DNA of 10,075 nt from Atribacterota bacterium (GCA_030599445.1 JAUVOA010000033.1:1-10075), one strand, 5' to 3'; shown: positions 1-7,459, counted from the stretch's first letter. Translations and numbers: made by a program. Notes: generated from the letters alone by a model not told the origin.

Positions 1-544
1 ACTCATAACTATTATAACTTCTGATCTGATCTATTGACTTCCGTTTTTTGGGGCGTATTTGGTTAGATTCCGGATAGCCCATAGTTATAACCAGCTCGAC
101 TCTTTTTGACGGGGGAATATTAAGTATCTTTTTTACCCCTTTTTCATTAAACCATCCCAACATGCAGGTACCCAATCCTTCTTCTGTGGCCTGTAGACAA
201 AGATGTTCGGCAGTGATTCCGATATCAATAAGGCTAAATTGTTTATCTTTGATTGCTTCCGCAACTTTGTTTAAGAAGCCTGGTCTTTCCGAAATTAATA
301 TAATTAAAACAGGTGCTTGTAAGGAAAACCGATTGAAAGAGATAAGTTGGCTAAATGTTTCTTTGGCCACCGCTTCTTTTAATTTTGGGTTATCTACTAC
401 AATAAAGCTCCAGGGCTGAGAATTACTGGCAGAAGGTGCAAGCCGCGCTGCCTCCAAACAGCGCTCAATCTTCTCCTGCTCAACAGGTTTATCCAAATAT
501 TTTCTTACACTTTGTCTGGCTTTCGCTAAATCTAAAAATTTCAT
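1..544 (-). CDS. Nitroreductase family FMN-dependent oxidoreductase (3' end off window)
   Basis: Reading back from ATG 544 gives 181 residues with no stop before the edge. The family binds FMN and uses NAD(P)H to reduce nitroaromatics, quinones or similar acceptors in the cytoplasm, normally as a homodimer. Visible hallmarks are the N-terminal ARQSVRKY segment (residues 9-16), the PSASNSQPWSFIVV FMN/substrate motif (37-50), a helix with EHLCLQATEEGLGTCMLGWF (113-132) and VELVITMGYPES (149-160), the usual order in short nitroreductases. Family members are often about 170-200 residues, so only a few C-terminal residues are probably missing. The start is supported by a strong Shine-Dalgarno (GAGGGAGGG) just upstream. 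It follows the molybdopterin oxidoreductase, separated by 70 bp holding a repeat hairpin, so it may be co-transcribed or partly insulated. The natural substrate cannot be told from sequence. Confidence 0.9.
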   Translation of the reverse strand, partial: MKFLDLAKARQSVRKYLDKPVEQEKIERCLEAARLAPSASNSQPWSFIVVDNPKLKEAVAKETFSQLISFNRFSLQAPVLIILISERPGFLNKVAEAIKDKQFSLIDIGITAEHLCLQATEEGLGTCMLGWFNEKGVKKILNIPPSKRVELVITMGYPESNQIRPKKRKSIDQIRSYNSYE

Positions 545-563
545 CAAATCCCTCCCTCTTAAC

Positions 564-610
564 AGGAACAGGGGACGGTTCTCTGTTCCTTTTTAAGAGA
601 TGTCCCCTGT
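564..610. repeat. GGGGACGGTTCT repeat, copy A, with two competing hairpins
   Basis: The core ggggacggttct is at 571-582. A perfect 9-bp inverted repeat pairs acaggggac (568-576) with gtcccctgt (602-610). A second 7-bp inverted repeat pairs aggaaca (564-570) with tgttcct (584-590). Both use bases 568-570, so the two stems cannot form together. The unit fills the gap between the oxidoreductase stop (615) and the nitroreductase start (544), and may act as a weak terminator or mRNA-stabilising hairpin. It belongs to the same family as copies B, C and D around the transposase. Confidence 0.8.
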
Positions 611-614
611 ATTT

Positions 615-2642
615 TTACACTTTTTGAATCTCAACTAAACAACTGTGAAATGCTGTTCCATGCCCCATATCACTTATATAATCTCCGATAAGCTCATTTA
701 TATTGACCTGGTGTGTGCCATACCACCAGCCAAAATAAGTATGTACAATTCCCGAGGGAACTTTTTTGGTAATGATGGTTTTTAAAATTAAACTACCTCT
801 CTCGTTGTATACTTCTACCTTTTCGCCATCATTAATTCCTCTGTTTTTTGCATCATCAGGATTGATCCAAATAAATGGTTCTTCTTTTAAAATAGATATA
901 TCTGAAAATTGAGAATTCATTTTATTTAAAGCATGGCTGCTTATCAAAGACAACGGAAATTTATTATAAATTTCTGGTGAACTGTATTTATTTTCTGCAG
1001 ACTCACGATATACCGGGAGGGGAGTTTCCCCCCATTTATCTTCCGTTTGGCGACTGAAAAACTCTATTTTTTGGGTAGGGGTATTGAATTTTAAATCACT
1101 AAAGGCTATTTCTTGATAGTTTGAGTGAAGATAGGGTTTTTCTTTTAATTTATCGACATCGGTATTTAAATTAGAATTACTGATTACTTTTTCTATAACA
1201 CTTAAATTATTTTCCGGCAAATAGTCTAAATTAAAACCAAATTTTTTACCTAAAAGTCTGTACATCTCGCTTTCGTGTTTACATTCACCGGGTGGTTCGA
1301 TTAGTTTTTGTTGTAATTGAATATAAGAATGACCATATCCGGTGATCAAATCATAGTACTCAAACATTGAAGTAGCAGGCAAAACAATATCCGCCATTCT
1401 GGCAGTATCGGTTAAAAAAAGATCGGCAACCACGATTAAATCCAATTGATTTATCGCCCGGGCAAGGAGATTAATGTTCGGATTGCTGGTCATAGGATTG
1501 GCCTGTTCAATCCAAACAGCTTTCACCGGAGGGGCGGCTTGATTATCCAATTCGCTGGCAAGTTTTGCTACCGGAATTGAATTGCGAATCCTCTCGGGTT
1601 TGGGAGGAGAAAAAGGCCAATTTAATTTAGGTGCTTGTCTATCACTAAAGTAAAAACCACAACCTTTTTTCCCAATGCTTCCGGTTAATGCTGACAGAAG
1701 AGAAATAGCTCTTACCGTCTGCCCTGCATTAGTATATCTTTGCACCCCCATCCCACAGACAAGAGCATACTCAGGACTTTCCTTTATATAGTTTATTATA
1801 CTTTTAATTTTATGCAGAGGAATTTCTGTTGTATCAGAAACTTTATCTAAAGGGTAATTTTTCACTAATTCTTTAAACTCAGCAAAACCAAAAGTATGTT
1901 GGTCAATAAAATTATCATCTATTAAATTACTTTCAATAAGTTGATTGGCTATTCCCAGGGCAAGACACCCATCAGTTCCGGGTCGAGGATTTAAATATAA
2001 ATTACTCTTACTTCCTGACTCATTTTCTCTAATATCAATGGTTATTAATTTTGCTCCCTTATCCACTGCCTTATTTACATGATGCATCAAATGAATATTT
2101 GTATAGGCGGGGTTTGAGCCCCACAATATTATTAATTTTGAATTTTCCAGGTCAGAAATCTTATTATGTTTTACTTCTCCATAAGTCAAAATGATCGCTT
2201 CCTGGGCAGCAGAATCACACAAACCGCCATAAGTGGAAGTAAAACCACCAAACTGATACCAGAAACTATAAGCACAATTTTTCACCACACCTAAGTTAGC
2301 AAATCTATTATAATATAAAACCGACTCTGGTCCATACTGCTCTCTTAACTTTTTCAGCTTTTCATAAATTATATCTAAAGCCCGCTCCCAGCTAATTCTT
2401 TTAAATTTATCCTTTCCGCGCTTGCCAATTCTCTGCAAGGGATATAATAATCTTTCTGGTCCGTAGACCATATTCGGATAGTTTTTCCCTTTAACGCATA
2501 TCCTGCCCTGATTAACCGGACTATTGCAATTCCCTCTAACTTTTATTACCTTCCCTTTTCCTACTTCAACCTCCAACGAGCAGGAACCAAAACAATCCTT
2601 AGGACATACCGTAAAATGCACTAGGGGACGGTTCTTTGTCAT
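615..2642 (-). CDS. Molybdopterin (Mo/W-bisMGD) oxidoreductase, DMSO-reductase superfamily, cytoplasmic
   Basis: This 675-residue protein is a catalytic subunit of the DMSO-reductase/formate-dehydrogenase superfamily. At the N-terminus, C13-X3-C17-X3-C21-X27-C49 is the expected [4Fe-4S] site (family consensus C-X2/3-C-X3-C-X~27-C). The molybdopterin domain follows, with the RLLYPL segment (64-69) and ISWERAL (83-89). C142, in the sequence YGGLCDSAAQEA, is at the place where a Ser, Cys or Sec commonly ligates the metal. The C-terminal ~110 residues form the molydopterin-binding domain (INPDDAKNRGI, then HGTAFHSCLVEI). There is no twin-arginine signal, so it should be cytoplasmic. No partner Fe-S or membrane subunit is adjacent, and the substrate is unknown. 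The start overlaps the upstream transposase stop as ATGA. A Shine-Dalgarno AGAGGAG (2653-2659) lies inside that gene, 10 nt from the ATG. Residues 1-7 are encoded by repeat B; a GTG at codon 8 (2619-2621) is an alternative start. Confidence 0.92.
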   Translation of the reverse strand: MTKNRPLVHFTVCPKDCFGSCSLEVEVGKGKVIKVRGNCNSPVNQGRICVKGKNYPNMVYGPERLLYPLQRIGKRGKDKFKRISWERALDIIYEKLKKLREQYGPESVLYYNRFANLGVVKNCAYSFWYQFGGFTSTYGGLCDSAAQEAIILTYGEVKHNKISDLENSKLIILWGSNPAYTNIHLMHHVNKAVDKGAKLITIDIRENESGSKSNLYLNPRPGTDGCLALGIANQLIESNLIDDNFIDQHTFGFAEFKELVKNYPLDKVSDTTEIPLHKIKSIINYIKESPEYALVCGMGVQRYTNAGQTVRAISLLSALTGSIGKKGCGFYFSDRQAPKLNWPFSPPKPERIRNSIPVAKLASELDNQAAPPVKAVWIEQANPMTSNPNINLLARAINQLDLIVVADLFLTDTARMADIVLPATSMFEYYDLITGYGHSYIQLQQKLIEPPGECKHESEMYRLLGKKFGFNLDYLPENNLSVIEKVISNSNLNTDVDKLKEKPYLHSNYQEIAFSDLKFNTPTQKIEFFSRQTEDKWGETPLPVYRESAENKYSSPEIYNKFPLSLISSHALNKMNSQFSDISILKEEPFIWINPDDAKNRGINDGEKVEVYNERGSLILKTIITKKVPSGIVHTYFGWWYGTHQVNINELIGDYISDMGHGTAFHSCLVEIQKV
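2622..2641. repeat. GGGGACGGTTCT repeat, copy B, overlapping the oxidoreductase start
   Basis: Core ggggacggttct is at 2624-2635, continuing as ttgtc into the start codon region. It is inverted relative to copies C and D on the other side of the transposase gene, so B and C bracket that gene like terminal repeats. It encodes the first residues (MTKNRPL) of the molybdopterin oxidoreductase. Confidence 0.85.
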
Positions 2643-3439
2643 TTTTTGTTAACTCCTCTTTCAATAGTCCATCGACTAAATCCTAAAATATTTCCTATTT
2701 CTCTGTATGAGAGATTCGTCTTTTCTTTTAATTCTAGTATCAATTTACCTCGATACTCTTTATTTATTTTACCTTTTAGAGATTCTATCTGCAAACCTTT
2801 TTCTTTTAAATATCTTGATGCATACTCTTTAGCTTTCTTAGCGCTAGTAATTTCTTTAACTTCTCTAAAGACTTCTTGATAATCCATAAAAGTATCATTG
2901 TTTTGTTGACAAGAAAATTCAGTAAATAACCGAATTACTTTCGCTCTATCAGGAGAAAAGAGATTTAAAATCTCCTCTTTATCTATTATACTTTTTTGCT
3001 CTTTTAAATAAAGTAAATAACTGCTCCATTTATATTGATGGGGTTGGTTTACTATTTTAGCCTTAACCGGGTTATTGTGGATATACCGTATTAATGATAT
3101 TAGATAACGATCATTTTCCACCGGTTCACTTTTAAATCTATCCTGAAAAACATGCCCAACTCTATTGTATTTTTTATTAAAATAATAAGCATAAGCGGTA
3201 TTAATCCTTCTCATTATCCTAGAAATACTATTTTCTTCTTCCTTAAGTAACAAATGTAAATGGTTATTCATCAAACAATATGCGAAAAGAGTATATTCGT
3301 TTTTCTTTTTTTTATTGGTAATAATTCGGATAAATTTATTTTTGTCTTCCTCGTCAAGAAATATATCTTTTTTTTCATTTCCTCTTGCTATAATATGATA
3401 TATTTTACTTAATCCTAATTTTCTTTTTTGTCTAGGCAA
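2639..3439 (-). CDS. REP-associated tyrosine transposase (RAYT; IS200-like Y1_Tnp domain)
   Basis: This 266-residue protein is an HUH single-strand endonuclease of the Y1 transposase superfamily, the type thought to mobilise REP-like palindromes. Residues 9-145 show the domain: LGLSKIYHIIARGNEKKDIF at the N-terminus, the metal-binding HUH motif H60-L-H62 in NNHLHLLL, and Y119 in RYIHNNPVKA as the likely nucleophile. The C-terminal tail (about 236-264, LSYREIGNILGFSRWTIERG) looks like a helix-turn-helix. The start is TTG at 3439, supported by a strong Shine-Dalgarno GGGGAGGG (3445-3452) 5 nt away and by the family-like N-terminus MPRQKRKLGL. No stop or frameshift interrupts it and the catalytic residues are intact, so it may be active. 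It is flanked by inverted GGGGACGGTTCT repeats and runs directly into the oxidoreductase by a 4-bp stop/start overlap. Confidence 0.93.
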   Translation of the reverse strand: MPRQKRKLGLSKIYHIIARGNEKKDIFLDEEDKNKFIRIITNKKKKNEYTLFAYCLMNNHLHLLLKEEENSISRIMRRINTAYAYYFNKKYNRVGHVFQDRFKSEPVENDRYLISLIRYIHNNPVKAKIVNQPHQYKWSSYLLYLKEQKSIIDKEEILNLFSPDRAKVIRLFTEFSCQQNNDTFMDYQEVFREVKEITSAKKAKEYASRYLKEKGLQIESLKGKINKEYRGKLILELKEKTNLSYREIGNILGFSRWTIERGVNKK

Positions 3440-3444
3440 AAAAT

Positions 3445-3452
3445 CCCTCCCC
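3445..3452 (-). promoter_or_regulatory. Shine-Dalgarno deciding a TTG start for the transposase
   Basis: GGGGAGGG on the minus strand ends 5 nt before TTG 3439. No in-frame ATG lies near the beginning of the conserved IYHIIARGN region, so this site is the main reason for accepting the TTG start. Confidence 0.7.
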
Positions 3453-3458
3453 TATAAA

Positions 3459-3481
3459 ATTGATTTTTTTACTAAATCAAT
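3459..3481. promoter_or_regulatory. Hairpin in the transposase 5' leader
   Basis: A perfect 8-bp inverted repeat pairs attgattt (3459-3466) with aaatcaat (3474-3481) across a 7-nt loop. On the minus-strand mRNA it ends 6 nt before the GGGGAGGG Shine-Dalgarno of the transposase. It could limit ribosome access or bind a regulator. The stem is AT-rich, so function is uncertain. Confidence 0.35.
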
Positions 3482-3508
3482 GCAATATAGTAAATTATTA
3501 TAAATGCA

Positions 3509-3534
3509 CCAGAGAACCGTCCCCTGTCAGGTTT
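3509..3534. repeat. GGGGACGGTTCT repeat, copy C (26-bp direct repeat with D)
   Basis: Core agaaccgtcccc is at 3513-3524, opposite in orientation to copies A and B. All 26 bases are identical to copy D at 3583-3608. With copy B it brackets the transposase gene as an inverted pair. The same octamer, aaatgcac, sits next to B (2614-2621) and C (3502-3509). Confidence 0.88.
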
Positions 3535-3574
3535 ATTGTGATAAGGAATAATTATTAATATAACATATTTTTAT

Positions 3575-3609
3575 AAAACCTGCCAGAGAACCGTCCCCTG
3601 TCAGGTTTT
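3575..3609. repeat. GGGGACGGTTCT repeat, copy D, forming a hairpin over the exporter stop codon
   Basis: The 26 bases at 3583-3608 repeat copy C exactly (core 3587-3598). Unlike C, copy D has an outer inverted repeat, aaaacctg (3575-3582) with caggtttt (3602-3609), plus a weak inner stem (3584-3588 with 3596-3600). The TGA stop of the second ABC subunit lies at 3601-3603, in this repeat. On the minus-strand transcript the stem ends in UUUU, so it could serve as a weak terminator of the exporter operon; it is not a canonical GC-rich one. Confidence 0.75.
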
Positions 3610-5658
3610 TAGGTATTGGAATTTGTATAATTCGAAGTAGTAGCCCTTTTGGGCAAGTAATTGGGAGTGGGTGCCGCCCTCTACAATCTTACCCTTGCTC
3701 ATAACATATATCCTATCCACATCCTGGATGGTGGACAATCGATGGGCAATAGCAATACTGCTTCTATCTTTCATAATCTTCTTTATGGCATCCTGGATAA
3801 GATATTCAGTCTCACTGTCTATGCTGCTGGTCGCTTCATCAAGAATGAGCACTCGGGGCTCTTTGGCCAGAGCCCTCGCAAAAGCGATAAGCTGCCTCTG
3901 GCCAGTAGAGAGATTTGAGCCTCCTTCAGAAACAATATTCCTATATTTTTTCTTTAATTTACTAATAAAATTGTGGGCATTAACATATTCTGTATACTCA
4001 ATCATTTTATTATCCTCTACTTCGTTGTTGAGAATAATATTATATTTAATATCTCCGGCAAACATAAAAACGTCCTGCAGAACTAATCCGAAATAGTTTC
4101 TTAAAAATTTCAAGTCCATATCTTTTATATTAATTCCGTCAATTAAAATCTCTCCCTCGGTAGGATCATAGAATCTCAAAAGAAGATTTATTAAAGTCGT
4201 TTTCCCTGCCCCGGTTGCCCCTACAAAAGCAACCGATTCATTCGGTTCAACTACAAAAGATACATTATCAATAACTTTCTCATCCATTTTATATTCAAAA
4301 GATACATTTCTGAACTCTACTCTTCCTTCTATTTTGTCAGGATATTTAGGACGCTTAGGAGAATGTATTTTGTCATCCTCCTCAAAAAGCAAGAATATTC
4401 TTTCCGATGAAGCCATAGCCGATTGTAATATATTATATCTTTCAGAGAAATCGAATATGGGCCTAAAAAGCATATGGATATAAGAGATAAAAGCAATAAG
4501 TACTCCCAGGGAAATTTCTCCCGCCAATACACCTTTTCCTCCAAAATATATTATTGTGCCCAGGGTAAAATAAGACAAAACATCAATTAGTGGCCTGAAT
4601 ATAGAAAATATTAACAGTTGATGCATATTAGCATTATAATAATTTGTACCAATTTTATTAAAATTATCCTCAGATTTGCCCTCTTGATTGAAAGTCTGAA
4701 TCAGTAAAACCCCCGATATTGCTTCTGATAAAAAGCTGTTCACTTTGGCCAGGGCAATTCTTACTTTTCCGTAGGCTTCCCGGGCATATCTCTGGAAAAA
4801 ATAGAGCATGATAACAATTACGGGGACAAGAACAAATATTATCAGACTTAAATGAGTAGATAATCTGAATATAACAATAAGTATACCTATCACCATAATA
4901 AAGTCTTTGGCAGAATAAACAAAGACATCGGTAAACATTTCTCTTAAGGCATCAACATCATTGGTTAGCCTGGTTACCAGTCTCCCTATGGGATTATTAT
5001 TAAAAAAGTTCAGAGAAAGAGACATTAAATGTCTTACCAGATTACTCCTTAAGTCATACATCACCCTTTCACTAACCACAGCCATCATAACTACCTGAAA
5101 ATAATTAAAAACAAAAGATATCAGAAGAAGCCCTACATATAACAGGGCAAATAATTTTACCATTTTCAAATCATCATATCTTAAGGTCTTGATATTATCC
5201 GGAGAAATTTTCTGCATTTCTGAATAAGGGATGAAACTGCCTTTATCTGTTTTGACGATACTAGGTTGATATTGTTTTAACTTATCCAGTCCTTCTTCAT
5301 CTTTAATCATTAAATACTTTTCCGGCAAGATAAGCGAATCCTTCTGCAGTTCCAAGTATTCATCTTTACTTAACAAGTTTGAGGGGATAAAGATAATATT
5401 GTCAGATCTAACCCGATAGGCTTTATATTTATCGGTAACCTCAACCGTCCTGTCATTAAGGATTAGCCTTAGATAACTTCTTTCAATATAATTATCCACC
5501 ACATTTTTGGTGATTAAGGGAAGGACAATCTGTATGCCGCTTATAGCCAGAATAAGAATGAATATTATTAAAATCTTCCCCCCGTATGGCTTTCCATATC
5601 GCCATAATTTGGAAAATATTTTTCTGTCCAGACCGGAATATAATTTTTCTTCTTTCAT
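3601..5658 (-). CDS. Heterodimeric ABC exporter subunit with extracellular insert and canonical ATP site (BmrD/YheH-like)
   Basis: This 685-residue fused membrane/ATPase half-transporter probably exports drugs or lipophilic compounds with its upstream partner. TM1 is about 27-49 and TM2 about 166-195. The roughly 110-residue stretch between them (about 55-165) is far longer than the usual short loop and should be extracellular; Bacillus BmrD is known to carry such a domain. The remaining membrane helices run to about 400. The ATPase domain has Walker A GATGAGKT (480-487), Q528, signature LSTGQ (583-587, degenerate from LSGGQ), Walker B VLILDE with catalytic E608, and H639. With the partner's D512 this gives one working and one degenerate site. 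It starts 2 nt after the partner's stop, with GGAAG inside the partner's end, implying translational coupling. The substrate is unknown. The stop codon lies in repeat D. Confidence 0.93.
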   Translation of the reverse strand: MKEEKLYSGLDRKIFSKLWRYGKPYGGKILIIFILILAISGIQIVLPLITKNVVDNYIERSYLRLILNDRTVEVTDKYKAYRVRSDNIIFIPSNLLSKDEYLELQKDSLILPEKYLMIKDEEGLDKLKQYQPSIVKTDKGSFIPYSEMQKISPDNIKTLRYDDLKMVKLFALLYVGLLLISFVFNYFQVVMMAVVSERVMYDLRSNLVRHLMSLSLNFFNNNPIGRLVTRLTNDVDALREMFTDVFVYSAKDFIMVIGILIVIFRLSTHLSLIIFVLVPVIVIMLYFFQRYAREAYGKVRIALAKVNSFLSEAISGVLLIQTFNQEGKSEDNFNKIGTNYYNANMHQLLIFSIFRPLIDVLSYFTLGTIIYFGGKGVLAGEISLGVLIAFISYIHMLFRPIFDFSERYNILQSAMASSERIFLLFEEDDKIHSPKRPKYPDKIEGRVEFRNVSFEYKMDEKVIDNVSFVVEPNESVAFVGATGAGKTTLINLLLRFYDPTEGEILIDGINIKDMDLKFLRNYFGLVLQDVFMFAGDIKYNIILNNEVEDNKMIEYTEYVNAHNFISKLKKKYRNIVSEGGSNLSTGQRQLIAFARALAKEPRVLILDEATSSIDSETEYLIQDAIKKIMKDRSSIAIAHRLSTIQDVDRIYVMSKGKIVEGGTHSQLLAQKGYYFELYKFQYLKT

Positions 5659-5660
5659 CT

Positions 5661-7391
5661 TTATTCTTCCAATTTTTGTATTTTGTAAATACTTTTATAG
5701 ATATTAGATTTTTTAATCAGCTCTCGATGGGTGCCGCTGCTTTCAATCCTTCCCCTATCCAGGACAAATATATTATCTGCCTTTATAAATGAAGATATGC
5801 GGTGTGATATTACAATGGTAGTAATACCTTTAGAGTAGCTTCCTAAATTCCGAATAATCTCCTTTTCGGTATTGGTATCCACCGAACTCAAGGCATCATC
5901 AAGGATAAGAATTTGGGGTCTTCTAATAATCGCCCGGGCAATACACAATCTCTGTTTTTGGCCCCCGGATAGAGTTACTCCCTTCTCTCCCACCACTGTT
6001 TTATACTGATACTTTAGTTCCATTATATTCTTATGTATTGAGGCAACTCTGCAGGCCTCTATTATCTCTTCTAAAGTTGCATCGGGTTTACCAAATCTGA
6101 CATTATCTTCTATGGTATCTGAGAAAAGAAAAGAATCCTGAGGGATATATCCTATACTATCCCTTACTGCTGCTATCTTTATCTTCTTATAATCTATAGA
6201 ATCATAAAATATTCTCCCCTTCTGGGGTTCGATAATTCTTAAAATTAATCTGGCTATTATGCTTTTCCCGGAACCTATCCTCCCGCATATCCCTATATAC
6301 TGTCCCTCTTTTATATCAATATTTACGTTATCCAGAACAGCCTGTTCATCATAAGAAAAGTAGATGTTTTCCAGTTTTATGCTGCCTTTTAAGGGATGAT
6401 ACTCTGCACGAGGGGCATCATAAATATCCGGTTTCTCTTCAAGGAGCTCAAGTATACGTTTATAAGAAGCATTGCCTCGTTGGTATACATTAGTCACCAT
6501 TCCTACTGCCATCATAGGCCAGACAATAATCCCCATATAGGAAAAGAAGGCAACTAATTCACCGGTAGTAAGCTCATTAAGGATAACTTGCTGGCCTCCT
6601 ACCCAGAGTATTATAGCCATACCAATCTCGGCAAATAAGAATATCAAGGGAAACATAGTTCCCCAAATTTTAATAAGAGAAATATTTTTCCCCAGATACT
6701 CCTGGCTTAATTTATCAAAGTTCTTAGATTCAGGCTCTTCTTGCTGAAATGCCTGAATAATCTTTATACCGGATATCATTTCCCGCACTTTTTCAGTCAA
6801 CAAGGAAAATGACTCCTGGACACTTTTGAATTTTCTAAACAATACCTTTATAAAAAATAATGATATAAGTGAAATAATAGGAAGGGGTATCATAGCATAA
6901 AGGGTAAGTTTTGCATTAAGAGTTAACATAAATACGAGAGTAGCGAAAAAAAGAAAGATGGCGTCAAAGCCGGCAATAACTCCGAAGGCACAGGTCCTTC
7001 TTACTGCGGTCATATCATTAGTCATATGAGCCATAATATCTCCAATCTTTGTTCTGGTGAAAAAAGAATTGGAGAGCAAAAGCAGATGTTTAAACAGTCT
7101 GTTCTTAAAATCCATTTCGATAAAATGGGACATTCCAATAATTATCATTCTCCAGAAAAATCTAAAAATTCCGATGGCTATCGCCAGGGCAAAGATTAAG
7201 AGAGTAAACTTCCCAAGATAAGAATAATTATTCCCGGAGGTGGTGTAGGTAGCGATAATATAATCTATAGCTCGCTGAACAATACGTGGGGCAATAAGCA
7301 GAGGAATATCCACTGCTACCAGCACAAGAAATCCAAACAACATCTTAAGGGGGGCTTTTTTATAGTAAGAAATGATAAATTTAATTAACAT
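5661..7391 (-). CDS. Heterodimeric ABC exporter subunit with degenerate catalytic site (BmrC/YheI-like)
   Basis: This half-transporter is first in the two-gene exporter operon. The open frame begins at TTG 7430 (589 residues), but I choose ATG 7391 (576 residues). That TTG is the first three bases of a perfect TTGACA box and has no Shine-Dalgarno, whereas ATG 7391 still leaves about 15 residues before TM1. In the longer numbering, six membrane helices cover about 30-310. The ATPase domain has Walker A GRIGSGKS (383-390), Q431, signature LSGGQ (487-491), Walker B ILILDD (507-512) and H543. D512 replaces the catalytic glutamate, so this Walker site should hydrolyse poorly; it would pair with the partner's LSTGQ. 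This asymmetry is typical of BmrCD, LmrCD and TM287/288. The operon has its own promoter just after the TPR gene terminator. Confidence 0.93.
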   Translation of the reverse strand: MLIKFIISYYKKAPLKMLFGFLVLVAVDIPLLIAPRIVQRAIDYIIATYTTSGNNYSYLGKFTLLIFALAIAIGIFRFFWRMIIIGMSHFIEMDFKNRLFKHLLLLSNSFFTRTKIGDIMAHMTNDMTAVRRTCAFGVIAGFDAIFLFFATLVFMLTLNAKLTLYAMIPLPIISLISLFFIKVLFRKFKSVQESFSLLTEKVREMISGIKIIQAFQQEEPESKNFDKLSQEYLGKNISLIKIWGTMFPLIFLFAEIGMAIILWVGGQQVILNELTTGELVAFFSYMGIIVWPMMAVGMVTNVYQRGNASYKRILELLEEKPDIYDAPRAEYHPLKGSIKLENIYFSYDEQAVLDNVNIDIKEGQYIGICGRIGSGKSIIARLILRIIEPQKGRIFYDSIDYKKIKIAAVRDSIGYIPQDSFLFSDTIEDNVRFGKPDATLEEIIEACRVASIHKNIMELKYQYKTVVGEKGVTLSGGQKQRLCIARAIIRRPQILILDDALSSVDTNTEKEIIRNLGSYSKGITTIVISHRISSFIKADNIFVLDRGRIESSGTHRELIKKSNIYKSIYKIQKLEE

Positions 7392-7397
7392 AGTTTT

Positions 7398-7430
7398 ATT
7401 ATAATATACTTCGGCTAATGTCCTTGTCAA
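7398..7430 (-). promoter_or_regulatory. Sigma-70-type promoter of the ABC exporter, apparently leaderless
   Basis: On the minus strand a perfect -35 TTGACA (7425-7430) is followed after 18 bp by TATTAT (7401-7406), which overlaps TATAAT (7398-7403; 21-bp spacing). The expected transcription start, about 6-8 nt past the -10 box, falls within a few bases of ATG 7391. No Shine-Dalgarno is visible before that ATG. The promoter sits directly downstream of the terminator at 7460-7495. Confidence 0.65.
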
Positions 7431-7459
7431 TTAAAAAAGATGGTAGAATAAGGGGGGAT

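Noticed and set aside
162..627. Two plus-strand open frames near the left end
   Set aside because: They lie antisense to the nitroreductase and the end of the oxidoreductase and have no family resemblance; they are shadows of real minus-strand genes.
3509..3608. CRISPR array suggested by two identical 26-bp repeats 74 bp apart
   Set aside because: Only two copies are present, the spacing is wrong, related cores occur in inverted orientation elsewhere, and no cas genes are seen; it fits a REP-type family.
3671..4544. Open frames on both strands inside the ABC genes
   Set aside because: They overlap the well-supported ATPase and membrane regions in other frames and show no recognisable motifs.
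7389..7430. TTG 7430 as the start of the first ABC subunit
   Set aside because: It lacks a Shine-Dalgarno and coincides with a perfect -35 TTGACA box; ATG 7391 gives a normal N-terminus.
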